Below, piece after piece: positions 23,042 through 34,576 of a DNA stretch of 64,000 nt. Source of the DNA: Semisulcospira habei (lineage: Eukaryota; Mollusca; Gastropoda; Semisulcospiridae). Every line of letters starts with the position of its first letter. Position 1 is the stretch's first letter. Under the pieces are notes generated by a model. That model searched no databases. It saw nothing but the letters and a program-made list of their open reading frames with translations, and was not told the origin of the DNA. The DNA lies in the NCBI GenBank assembly GCA_036245525.1, contig BTPG01000004.1:13687343-13751342 (forward strand), given 5' to 3'. Made by a program: the position numbers and the translations under genes.

Positions 23042-24318
23042 TTAATATATGTGTCCACTCAGTCTGCTTTCTGCAATATTGAGTTGTGCGTCATATATCA
23101 GGTACAAATATATGTTTATGGCTGCAGCAGTTTCAACCTTCTTTTGTATCTGAATTGTTATTCCATCACAACCGTTCTCGACAGTTCGTCCTGACCCATG
23201 AAGGTAGTCGTCATCTGTACTGCGAAGGTCTAGCCACAGTGCATATTTGTCTGTCAGGTATTGTCCGATCCTAACGTCATACAGATGTAGATCTTTACAC
23301 GCAATGTTTGCTGGTTTATCTCTAATCCTTCCTCCTGCAAAATACTTTGTGATCTCATCGTAGTGCTGGTATGGTAACATTCCTGAAGCGTACACTTGAT
23401 TAGGGCGGCCTTCGATTGTGCAGGACAAATGTGTAATCTTAGGATTGTAGAATTTTTCTGAATCCCGTTTATATGGATCTGCTGGTTCAACAAACAACAT
23501 AAAAATACCTTTCAGTGACCTGGCTGGTGTGTTCAAGTTTATGTTCCACTCTTGTCTTTTTGCATTAAACTGTGTCTAATCACCCTGTCATAATAAATTG
23601 GAAGTCTTAACTGGTACTGATTTTGAATGAGTCTAGCTAGTTCAGTGTGTGTGACAATTTCATATTCCAAGGAAATGTTAGAGATCTTATATGTTGCATC
23701 TGTGGCAGATGATTTAATAACTTTGGAGTAGTCATTGAAGGTTAGTTCAAAGCTCAGACGGTCATTCAGTGCTCCTTGATAATAAGGCAGATGCGCTGTG
23801 AGGATTTCAAACTCAAGTGGAATGTAAAACCTGGTTCCATATGTTTCTGCTATAATAACTTCCTTGTCTGCCCCAGTAGTTACCTTATCACCGGCATTGA
23901 TTCGAAGTTTACCAACATTAACAGACTGTATGCCTTGGTAAATACGGTCTTCTCATTCTTCTCGAGTAAGCCAAAGATCTTTGTAACAGTAGAACACATC
24001 TGAGTCGTCAAGACTAAACACTTCCTGTCCTTCAAGTTTTACTTTAATAGTTCTAACAATTGCTCTGCCAAGATTGTTAACTAGTTTTCTGTTCACATCT
24101 GCGTCTGATGAAAGTTCGATATTAAATGCTAGGCGTGCAGTGCCAGGAACAATAACGTCACTGGGACCTAGGTTTGGAAACTTGACTGTAAGTGTTTGGT
24201 TCTGGTCTATGGTACTAGGATTGTTTGTGATGACGATTGTTTGACGAATGCCCTTAACACCCAAGGGCTCACGTAGTTTTCTGTATGGGTCTAACTTTGA
24301 TCCGTAAGACTGTGTCAT
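23042..24318 (-). pseudogene. Polinton major capsid protein, one stop and one frameshift
   Basis: This is the likely double-jelly-roll shell protein. The ATG at 24318 follows TAATAAAA, better than the one at 24333. The N-terminal part contains YGSKLDPYRKLREPLGVKG and, further on, LAFNIELSSDADVNRKLVNN. An in-frame TGA lies at 23953-23955, after which the frame stays open through YIPLEFEILTAHLPYYQG. A one-base loss near 23570 moves the rest into another frame, containing NTPARSLKGIFMLF, ALWLDLRSTDDDYLHGSGR and the end at 23042. The combined length is about 425 codons. It lies 38 bp upstream of the ATPase gene. Assignment rests on family resemblance and position next to the ATPase. Confidence 0.8.
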
Positions 24319-24358
24319 TTTTATTATGCACAATAAAAAATAATAAATTAATAAAACA
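24319..24358. promoter_or_regulatory. Bidirectional AT-rich promoter between capsid gene and 411-aa gene
   Basis: Only 40 bp separate the divergent start codons. Both strands carry an AATAAAA-type word within four bases of the ATG. The same arrangement recurs at most other starts in the element, so this is a likely core promoter for both genes. Confidence 0.55.
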
Positions 24359-25594
24359 ATGGCAGCAGGAGGATTTAATCATGAAGATTTTGAAATGGAT
24401 GTCATGGATGCCTCAGATACCAGTATCACAGATATGACTGGAATGGTAACTAGTTCTAGTATGTATCACGAACTGTTAAAAGACAAAGTAAACTCATTTT
24501 ATGACAGTGTTGGTGTCCACCCAGATGTAATAGATCCTAATCAGTTTGAATATGATAAAGGACACTTATTTGTAAATACAGACAGAGGGAAAATAAATCT
24601 AACACATAAAAATAATCATTCTAAGTTTAGAGCTTTAAGTACAATTAAAGGTGAAGTTGGTGGTAACTCTGGGTTGGCAAGGTACCTTGGAATTGGTGGG
24701 TCTCCTGTCCCCCCAAGACTTGTTAGTGCGCTTCACAACACGCAAACAAAGTTGCCAACAGGGCAAGATATTGAAATGGCACCAGTAACAAGTCTGCCAG
24801 AAATAGCAAACACAGTGATACAAGAAACTTCATTTACTGAAGGGCAATTAAATGATGCTATGAAAACAATAGATGACCCACCTTTGTCAATGAGGGAGAT
24901 TATGGGGTTAGATAAATCACTGCAGTCAATAAGAGGTGAGATGGTTAATAATGTTGCCAAACTAGGTGAACTTGATAAACACATAGAACGAGAAAAAGAG
25001 AAACTGGCTACAGCAGACAATGGGAATCTTGACACAGAAATGAAAGAAAGAATACAACACAGATTAAATGATTTGCAGATAGAAAGATCAGGACAATTAG
25101 AAGTGATTAGTATTGGAAGACAAAAACTGAAAACACAAGTTAACAGGATTAGAGAAACTATTCAGAAAATACTTCACGAAGACACTACTTTGGCTGAGAG
25201 ACTTAAAACACTTTTCAGAGAACAGGGTATTACAATTGCCAGTTTAATTACTGCTCTTGGATTTATTATCAGTACTGTTGTGTTGGCTGTCTCCGGTGTT
25301 GGTGGCGGTAGTCCAGCCCTGGCACCGCCAGCCCCGGCACCTCCGGCACCACCAACAGACCCAAAAGACTTACAGTCATGGGTAAAGAAACAGTTGTCTC
25401 ACATAGCAGACTTGCTTAAAAAATTGGCTGTGAAAGCAATGGACGCTTTGCCTGGCATTATAGGCACGGTTGTCAGTTGGTTGATTAGTACTACAGCGAA
25501 GGCAGTAGGTTTTATGGCAGAACATGTGTGGGTCTTTTTGGTGTCAGTAGGAGGGTTGATGGTGGGTTATTTAATGAAACAGATAAAGAAGTAA
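24359..25594 (+). CDS. Polinton protein, coiled coil plus C-terminal hydrophobic segments (411 aa)
   Basis: It starts MAAGGFNHEDFEMDVMDAS. Acidic and soluble N-terminal half with a glycine-rich GGNSGLARYLGIGG segment near residues 100-113. Residues about 195-290 form a predicted coiled coil (KHIEREKEKLATADN, RLNDLQIERSGQLEV). REQGITIASLITALGFII begins a membrane segment near residue 295, followed by a proline/alanine linker and further hydrophobic helices (GIIGTVVSWLI, VWVFLVSVGGLMVGYL) ending in KQIKK. This architecture recurs in invertebrate Polintons. The function is not established; coiled coil plus multiple C-terminal hydrophobic helices would suit a membrane-active virion protein, which is inference. 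The gene is intact and overlaps the next, convergent gene by 24 bp. Confidence 0.75.
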   Translation: MAAGGFNHEDFEMDVMDASDTSITDMTGMVTSSSMYHELLKDKVNSFYDSVGVHPDVIDPNQFEYDKGHLFVNTDRGKINLTHKNNHSKFRALSTIKGEVGGNSGLARYLGIGGSPVPPRLVSALHNTQTKLPTGQDIEMAPVTSLPEIANTVIQETSFTEGQLNDAMKTIDDPPLSMREIMGLDKSLQSIRGEMVNNVAKLGELDKHIEREKEKLATADNGNLDTEMKERIQHRLNDLQIERSGQLEVISIGRQKLKTQVNRIRETIQKILHEDTTLAERLKTLFREQGITIASLITALGFIISTVVLAVSGVGGGSPALAPPAPAPPAPPTDPKDLQSWVKKQLSHIADLLKKLAVKAMDALPGIIGTVVSWLISTTAKAVGFMAEHVWVFLVSVGGLMVGYLMKQIKK

Positions 25595-26827
25595 TACTCC
25601 TAATCCAGTGAGTCCTATTACCAATGCTGTTCTCTCTGACTCATGAGTGTCAGGGGTTGGTGTTACTGGTTGTACGGGTGCTGGTGTTGGGGCCAGTGCC
25701 GGTGTTGGGGCCGGGGCCGGGTGTGTTACCGTCTGTAATGGTTTTAATGACTGTACATGTGTGGTTGTGGCCCCCAAGTTTACAGATTGATTGAGACCTA
25801 ATTTTTGGTCATGACCTGCAACAATGATTTCATTATTATAATTTGTTATTGTACCCATTTGGAGTTGAAGGTCAGATGGTAACATGTATAACACGATGCC
25901 AACTACAAAGTCAACTTTTGATCTGGCATATCTGAGTACGTCTTGGTACCGTTGTATGCTTGACGGGAGATCGACTATTGAGTTAATTGAATCTTCCAGG
26001 TTTGCGAGAAACTGTTTTTGTGCTTCAAACTTTATACTTCCATTCAAAATATTTGATTTTGTTAGTGACTGTGCACCTAGTATACACCAGACATATGTTC
26101 TGATTGACTCCTTTACGCGCTCCACTCCTGCTTGAGTAAACCCGTCACTCTTGTCTAAAATAAATGTGGTCCAGGCGTTAGACTGTTTCTGTTCTATTGA
26201 TCCTAACCAGACTTCTGATTTTGATGAGAATGAAGTGTAACCGGGGTAGTAATCTTGAGGGTGTTGTCTGTGACTCATAGCATAATACAATGTACCCATA
26301 CCATTGTGATCATCAAGTTTTTGTGTAAAGTCATACTTGGGGCTGATGTTAAACTCATTACAAATCCGTTCAAACGCTTTCATATCCATGGGGTTGTTAA
26401 ACCTGTTGAAACTGTATTCAGTTGGTAATGGTGTATGCAGTTCTGACAGTATACGTCTAAGCTGGTAGTAAGTGTGAAAACGATACACAGACCTAATCAG
26501 TTTGTTTGAGTGATTCAAATGGTCTGTGAATGAAACACCACATCCTGTAGTAGAACATAGTATGGCAAAGTTGAGTTGGTTTTGAAACATCTGTAGTGGA
26601 CTTGAAGACCACTTTCTTGCAGTTGAGTCATCTGTTATTGGAGGGTTTAGGTAATGGTCAAATGGGTTTGGTACTTTGACTTGGAATAGATCTTGTTCAG
26701 ACACAGCTATGTCAAGCTGGTTTAGTTGAATTATTTTCTGTTCATAAGTAGGTGCAACATTATATTTGGCATCCACATTAAATTGAAATGCGTTTGTTCT
26801 GGTAATGGTTGGTGATTTAAATTCCAT
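25571..26827 (-). CDS. Polinton protein with C-terminal membrane anchor (418 aa)
   Basis: The ATG at 26827 follows ATATAAAAAAGG and opens 24 bp from the divergent penton-like gene. The protein starts MEFKSPTITRTNAFQFNV. The large central domain is aromatic-rich, with SVYRFHTYYQLRRILSEL and HPQDYYPGYTSFSSK. A proline/threonine/alanine-rich stalk (APAPTPALAPTPAPVQP) precedes a single C-terminal membrane segment (ALVIGLTGLGVLLLYLF). A globular head on a proline-rich stalk with a tail anchor is the layout of a surface-exposed protein. It is a family I associate with invertebrate Polintons, function unknown. Intact. Confidence 0.75.
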   Translation of the reverse strand: MEFKSPTITRTNAFQFNVDAKYNVAPTYEQKIIQLNQLDIAVSEQDLFQVKVPNPFDHYLNPPITDDSTARKWSSSPLQMFQNQLNFAILCSTTGCGVSFTDHLNHSNKLIRSVYRFHTYYQLRRILSELHTPLPTEYSFNRFNNPMDMKAFERICNEFNISPKYDFTQKLDDHNGMGTLYYAMSHRQHPQDYYPGYTSFSSKSEVWLGSIEQKQSNAWTTFILDKSDGFTQAGVERVKESIRTYVWCILGAQSLTKSNILNGSIKFEAQKQFLANLEDSINSIVDLPSSIQRYQDVLRYARSKVDFVVGIVLYMLPSDLQLQMGTITNYNNEIIVAGHDQKLGLNQSVNLGATTTHVQSLKPLQTVTHPAPAPTPALAPTPAPVQPVTPTPDTHESERTALVIGLTGLGVLLLYLFH

Positions 26828-26851
26828 CCTTTTTTATATGAGATAATAAAA
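26828..26851. promoter_or_regulatory. 24-bp bidirectional promoter-like spacer
   Basis: The spacer carries ATATAAAAAAGG on the minus strand and GAGATAATAAAA on the plus strand, each abutting a start codon. It is the tightest divergent pair in the element. Confidence 0.5.
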
Positions 26852-27562
26852 ATGTTTATTACCTTAACAAATCTTGACACAAGCAAACCAGTGTCGTTAA
26901 CTAATGGGATTGATAATCGTGATGGTTGCAAGGCTGTAGCTATCCATGAAATGTTTTATACTGTAAAGTGGTTTAATGTAACAAATGATATATATAATAA
27001 AGTAAATCTTGATGGTAAGACTGACGCTTTACCGCCTGGGTATTATGACTTTTGTACTATAGCTGAATGGTTTCAAAGTAATTTTAAAATTAAAGCAACT
27101 TTAAATCCAGCTAACCTACTTGTTACATTAGAATTTCTGACACAAAATTGGTTAAGGATCTCAGATAGATTTGCATATTTACTTGGATTTTATATTGACG
27201 AAGATTGGTATAGATCAGATGATATTGATGAAGCTATGTTTGGTATTATAACAATGAAGACAAAAAAACTAAAAATAACTGGAAAACACCCCATCTATTT
27301 GGCAGTACACACAGTATTTAATGTGCATTTAAAAGAACTAAACACAACTGAAAATGTACACAATGGAAAGCCTTCAACTTTGTTGAGATGTGTGCCAGCT
27401 GGAACTACACCCTATTGTGAAAGTGTGGTTGTTATATTTCCTAATTTACAGTTTAAGAAATTAGGTTATAGTTTCTTTGAGTCACTGTGTTTATCTGTAA
27501 CTAATCAATATGACAAACCAGTTGTTATGCATGATTTTAGTGTTGTGTTAGAAGTTAAATAA
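26852..27562 (+). CDS. Putative penton-like minor capsid protein (236 aa)
   Basis: It starts MFITLTNLDTSK directly after TAATAAAA. Conserved-looking elements are the N-terminal beta-rich SLTNGIDNRDG segment, the YTVKWFNV motif near residue 37 and PPGYYDFCTIAEWFQ near residue 60, followed by alternating beta-rich sequence to the end. The YTVxWxNV and PPGxYxF words are typical of the minor (penton-type, single jelly-roll) capsid protein of Polintons and adintoviruses, and the length suits it. It would occupy the capsid vertices. Intact. Confirmation needs a structure prediction. Confidence 0.68.
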   Translation: MFITLTNLDTSKPVSLTNGIDNRDGCKAVAIHEMFYTVKWFNVTNDIYNKVNLDGKTDALPPGYYDFCTIAEWFQSNFKIKATLNPANLLVTLEFLTQNWLRISDRFAYLLGFYIDEDWYRSDDIDEAMFGIITMKTKKLKITGKHPIYLAVHTVFNVHLKELNTTENVHNGKPSTLLRCVPAGTTPYCESVVVIFPNLQFKKLGYSFFESLCLSVTNQYDKPVVMHDFSVVLEVK

Positions 27563-27583
27563 TTTTATTTTTGTTTATAAAAA

Positions 27584-28462
27584 ATGAGTGGTGGTCCGAA
27601 GCGAACAATCATACCAGCTGCGTGTCCGGTAACAGAGTTGAAAGATTTGGCTGATGTACAGGATTTTGAGAAGGAAGGAAAAATTGGAGAAATATATGGT
27701 TTTGAACTTGATTCGACTGGCATGTACAAGCGGAGAGTAATTGTTGTCACGAAAGACGGTGAAAAACAGATTCCTAGACTTGGTCAGCTTCGTGATGTTA
27801 CTGTACCAGTTGCGCCTAATCTTGTAAATAATGTGCCCTATAACTTAATACATGTTGGTAATAAATGGGTTGTTTCACCTGTGCCTGCACCACCGCCAAC
27901 AATTGACTGGGACATAAAGATTGAATTTATTAGTCCTTATGTATACACTGATGACGAAGGTGCCTTAGTGTTTAGGAAAGTTGTTAATTCTGGGCCGCTT
28001 ATTGCAAGTCTTGTTCCAAGTTTTGGCCCAGACAACAATAGCAGAGATAAACTGAAAGTTGAAAATTATGAGAGACGGCGGTATCTTCTTACAACTAGAA
28101 AGGGTAGAACAGATACTTCTGTTGTTTTTATGCCAGCAAGCTTAGTCGTGGCTAGAGAAGCGACAATAGTATTTGAAATTATCTTGAGAATAGCTTCTAT
28201 CAAAGAGGCTCAGATTGCACAAGGAATTAAACTTACATGGGATGAAACAGTAACAGAAACATCAAAGGTCTGTATTGCTATTACAAAAAATGCTGATGTT
28301 ATTAATGTTTCGAGCAGTATTCCCGCTGTCAAGGTGGTGGTCGACAAAACAACTTTTGTTCGTCTAAGTTACATAAACCTTGAACACATTGATCTTGTTT
28401 CATTTTATTATGCCAGCAAATTGTATTCTTTTGATGAGTTGCAAAATGTAATTGCTGATTAA
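27584..28462 (+). CDS. Polinton protein of unknown function (292 aa)
   Basis: The ATG at 27584 follows TTATAAAAA, 21 bp after the previous stop. It starts MSGGPKRTIIPAACPVTELK. The sequence alternates short beta-type stretches with a proline linker (SPVPAPPPTIDWD, about residues 104-116), after which a second beta-rich domain contains YERRRYLLTTRKGRT. No membrane segment or catalytic motif is seen. Two linked beta-rich domains would suit a structural or spike protein, but that is inference only. Intact. Confidence 0.65.
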   Translation: MSGGPKRTIIPAACPVTELKDLADVQDFEKEGKIGEIYGFELDSTGMYKRRVIVVTKDGEKQIPRLGQLRDVTVPVAPNLVNNVPYNLIHVGNKWVVSPVPAPPPTIDWDIKIEFISPYVYTDDEGALVFRKVVNSGPLIASLVPSFGPDNNSRDKLKVENYERRRYLLTTRKGRTDTSVVFMPASLVVAREATIVFEIILRIASIKEAQIAQGIKLTWDETVTETSKVCIAITKNADVINVSSSIPAVKVVVDKTTFVRLSYINLEHIDLVSFYYASKLYSFDELQNVIAD

Positions 28463-28487
28463 ATAAAAAATATTTGTCAATAAAAAA

Positions 28488-29183
28488 ATGGTAAACTTCT
28501 ATCCGCAACTACCGACGCTTGAGCCGACTGAAACAAATGTGATGACTAAAACAACGCTTGCGCCTGATCCACAGGTGAGAGCTGTGCCAATTGCTTCAGA
28601 TAAAACATTACCAGCGGACGCATTCAGATTAAATAATATTACAGATGCAATTAAATATTTGGAAAGTGAAGAGGCTAGGTACTCCAGATGTAAAAGGAGG
28701 TATAAGTCAGTATTTAATTCTGTTCAAAACACTTCTATGGCTATTGGTGCAGTTTCAGCTGGATGTTCTGTAGGGGGTATTGTTCTGTTTGCCACAGGAA
28801 TTGGAAGTTTGGCTGGAATTGCAATTGAGGGTGTTAGCGTTGCTACATGCCTGACTTGTTTTGGTTTGGAAGCCTTAAACAAAAGGTTTCACACAAAATT
28901 ACAGAAACATGAAGCATTGAGTACGCTCGCTGGTGCAAAGTTGAGCAGTATGAAACTTATTATCAGTAAGGCATTGAATGATAATTTTATTGATGGTGAA
29001 GAATTTAAGCAGGTCCAGGATGATTTAAATAATTACAAGAAACAGAAATCTGAAATACAAAATAAAATGCGTAGTCAATCTCCCGTGAATGTTGAAGAAC
29101 TAAAGGCTAGTTTTTTAGCAGAGGGAAAAAGGATCGGTGTTCAGGAAACCACAGAAAAACTACACAATCTTTTAAACAAATAA
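28488..29183 (+). CDS. Polinton protein with two hydrophobic helices and C-terminal coiled coil (231 aa)
   Basis: The ATG at 28488 follows CAATAAAAAA. It starts MVNFYPQLPTLEPTETNV. After a flexible N-terminus comes YLESEEARYSRCKRRYKSVF, then a hydrophobic hairpin (SVGGIVLFATGIGSLAGIA, about residues 100-118, followed by a second apolar stretch). The C-terminal half is charged and helical (EEFKQVQDDLNNYKKQKSE). The family recurs in invertebrate Polintons with unknown role. The frame is intact to 29183, but an overlapping frame downstream extends to 29305 and encodes a late-domain-like tail, so the natural C-terminus is uncertain. Confidence 0.7.
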   Translation: MVNFYPQLPTLEPTETNVMTKTTLAPDPQVRAVPIASDKTLPADAFRLNNITDAIKYLESEEARYSRCKRRYKSVFNSVQNTSMAIGAVSAGCSVGGIVLFATGIGSLAGIAIEGVSVATCLTCFGLEALNKRFHTKLQKHEALSTLAGAKLSSMKLIISKALNDNFIDGEEFKQVQDDLNNYKKQKSEIQNKMRSQSPVNVEELKASFLAEGKRIGVQETTEKLHNLLNK

Positions 29184-29305
29184 AAATCAGATTTGGTAAT
29201 CAATCAATATTTTTGTCATATGCTTCGCATAGAGATGACACGTCATTTACACCACTTGTGCCTGATTATTTAGTCCCATCAGCACCACCACCCGAGTATT
29301 ACTGA
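29163..29305 (+). other. Overlapping open tail encoding a PSAP/PPEY late-domain motif
   Basis: In a frame shifted relative to the 231-residue gene, an open stretch runs past that gene's stop to TGA at 29303-29305. It ends DYLVPSAPPPEYY. PSAP is the Tsg101-binding and PPxY the NEDD4-type ubiquitin-ligase-binding late-domain motif used by many enveloped viruses and by some adenovirus proteins. There is no ATG of its own in the non-overlapping part. It may be the displaced C-terminus of the upstream gene or a remnant of a separate small gene. Confidence 0.45.
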
Positions 29306-29541
29306 GAAAAAAATGTTTTTTTTATTGTCTTTGTATCTTGGCAAATCTGACCGAGTAAGTTGTGACTTAAGTCAAGATGTTGTAAGAACATATAAGAACT
29401 TACAGTAAGTAATTAATAAGTTCTTATGTCAACTCACTTAAAGGTTACCTCTTCAGGTTCTTAAAAGTTAGTTGTAACTTGTTAGTAACGTATAAAGTTT
29501 TACTTGAGAAAATCGTGTTTCTCAGAAATTGACTCTGACAG
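29306..29541. other. Right subterminal non-coding region of the Polinton
   Basis: AT-rich, no frame of note. It contains repeated GTAAC/GTTAC and AAGTTCTTA words close to the inner edge of the terminal repeat. Confidence 0.5.
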
Positions 29542-29872
29542 GGGTGTGTGTAAAAAGTCATTAGTTTATTATAGAGTGCACTAACAGGATTTTGGTTTGA
29601 TTTGAGAGAAACGGCAGTGTGAAAGTTAATGACCATAATTAATAATTAATTAAGGTCAACTTAAGACAATGGGTAATTGGGTCAGAAATGTACTATTCTC
29701 GACTGGTAATGTTCATCATTTTTTAACAATGTGTGATTAGGTTTTGTCAGAGACAATAGTTAGAATCCGGGAAAAATGAAAGGTGACGTCACACGAGTGT
29801 TTTGTTATCAAAAAACGTAAAATAATGAAGACAACAAAAATTGGTCCAAGTAAAGTACATTCTTGTATCTCT
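29542..29872 (-). repeat. Polinton right terminal inverted repeat
   Basis: Reverse complement of 4159-4488 with minor differences, ending CTTGTATCTCT against the CTACA flank. Confidence 0.92.
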
Positions 29873-29877
29873 CTACA

Positions 29878-30650
29878 CCACAGCCAGTTTTCTGGTTCAG
29901 GGCAGGTCCTGCCACCAGTGGGTAGACAGGGAGTTTGCTGCGCTGAGAGAAATCGTCAACACCTTGACCGCTCAGTCTGGTCACAGTCAGTTTGCGCTAC
30001 CGTCACCGCCCTCTTCAGTTGACACCAGTCTGTCAGTAACCGATACCCAGACCATCACCATCATGGACGACACCGAGGGTGCTACCTATAGCGACAGAAC
30101 CTCTATCACCAATATCGGCGTTACTGACAGCGACAACAATGCCAGTGCTGCCACTACCTCCGACGTCGGCGGCACTGGCACCATCACCGACAGCGACAAC
30201 AGAGCTAGTGCTGCCCCTACGTCAGACATCGGCGGCAAAGGCACCACCAACACCAGCGACAACAAAGCTAGTGCTGTCCCTACGTCAAACGTCGGCGGCA
30301 CTGGCACCATCAACACCAGCGACAGCGACAACAGAGCTAGTGCTGCCCCTACGTCAGACGTCGGCAGCACTGGCACCATCACCGACATCGACAACATAGC
30401 TAGTGCTGCCCTTACGTCTGAGGTCGGCGGCACTGGCACTTTCACCATCACCGACAGCGACAACAGAGCTAGTGCTGCCCCTACGTCAGACGTCGGCGGC
30501 ACTGGCACCATCACCGACAGCGACAACAGAGCTAGTGCTGCCACTACGTCTGACGTTGGCGGCACTGGCACCATCAGCAACAACAGAGCTAGTGCTGCCC
30601 CTACCTCAGAAGTCGGCGGCACTGTCACTTTCACCACCAACGACAGCCAA
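29878..30650 (+). other. Repetitive open stretch at right flank, possible host exon
   Basis: One plus-strand frame is open for about 900 bp, with no ATG in the non-transposon part; the apparent start at 29841 is a TTG inside the Polinton repeat. It reads GRSCHQWVDREFAALREIV near the start, then about nine imperfect repeats built on the words SDNRASAAPTSDVGGTGTIT (30110-30640). TTCAGGGCAG near 29898 could be a 3' splice site. An extracellular, threonine/serine-rich host protein is possible. The LINE that follows begins near 30655. Confidence 0.35.
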
Positions 30651-30654
30651 CACA

Positions 30655-33925
<3,271 letters not shown>

Positions 33926-33929
33926 ACGC

Positions 33930-34360
33930 TCACGAACTCACAGGCATACAGGATCGCCCTCTCAGTCTGCGCTTCTGTACGTGTAGATGTGCTGTGCATG
34001 CTTATACATTGCCACATACCTATTCTATGTTAACAACTTGTGGCTGTACTTTGTACTATACCGATGTTGCGAATGAAATGCGTCCATTATAACGAACTAA
34101 AACAAACTGTTCCTTCAAATCACCTTTTTCAGAGTACAAGGTAAACTGTTGTCATATCTAGTGTGTTAATTGATCCAGAGTAATATAGTTGAGTAAATAA
34201 ATATTATCCTTGAAGTAAAATAAAAATAAGGGAAATATGATGTCAGAAGGAAAAAAATAAACAAACAAAAAACAAAAAACAAAAAAGAAAGAAACAAAGA
34301 ATGGACACCTTCTAACTAGGGCATTTGTCGCCCATCTTGACTGATTTCCCAAAAAAAGAA
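33930..34360. other. No gene seen
   Basis: Unremarkable AT-rich sequence with an A-rich tract (34245-34300). Nothing recognised. Confidence 0.5.
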
Positions 34361-34363
34361 AAA

Positions 34364-34556
34364 AAAAAATCACGGCGCAGTGGTCACTAACACTAAGATC
34401 TGAAACACTAACATCGGTCACCGCCTGCGGTTTGTTTGTACAGACGTGGCCAATGAGCGTAGAGCTCGCGGCGGTAATTCTGGTGGGGGATTTAACTAGC
34501 TGTACTAGGCCAAATAAAGAAAATGTAGTTTCCCATGTGGGATGGGGTTTAATCAT
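34364..34556 (-). pseudogene. LINE endonuclease C-terminal fragment
   Basis: The minus strand reads FGLVQLVKSPTRITAASSTL followed by the SDLSVSDHCAV end, the conserved C-terminal part of an AP-type LINE endonuclease. It breaks off in an A/T homopolymer. No RT follows. A decayed fragment of a third LINE family. Confidence 0.7.
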
Positions 34557-34576
34557 GTCTATATTAAAGAGAGAGA

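Larger units (their letters stand above)
4159..29872. mobile_element. Polinton/Maverick (adintovirus-like) element, complete ends, nested insertions
   Basis: The ends are inverted repeats of about 330 bp. Just outside, CTACA occurs on both sides (4154-4158 and 29873-29877); a 6-bp duplication with one mismatch, as expected for Polintons, also fits. Inside are the hallmark genes: protein-primed family-B DNA polymerase, retroviral-type integrase, FtsK/HerA ATPase, major capsid and penton-like proteins. The span is 25.7 kb, of which about 8.9 kb is later retrotransposon insertions and their duplications, leaving about 16.8 kb, typical for the group. No adenain-like protease was recognised. Several genes are broken, so this is an endogenous, probably inactive copy. 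Confidence 0.95.

Noticed and set aside
29841..29877. A plus-strand frame seeming to begin inside the right terminal repeat with a signal-peptide-like start
   Set aside because: The start is TTG, and the hydrophobic residues come from the Polinton repeat plus flank. The frame crosses the element border by chance.
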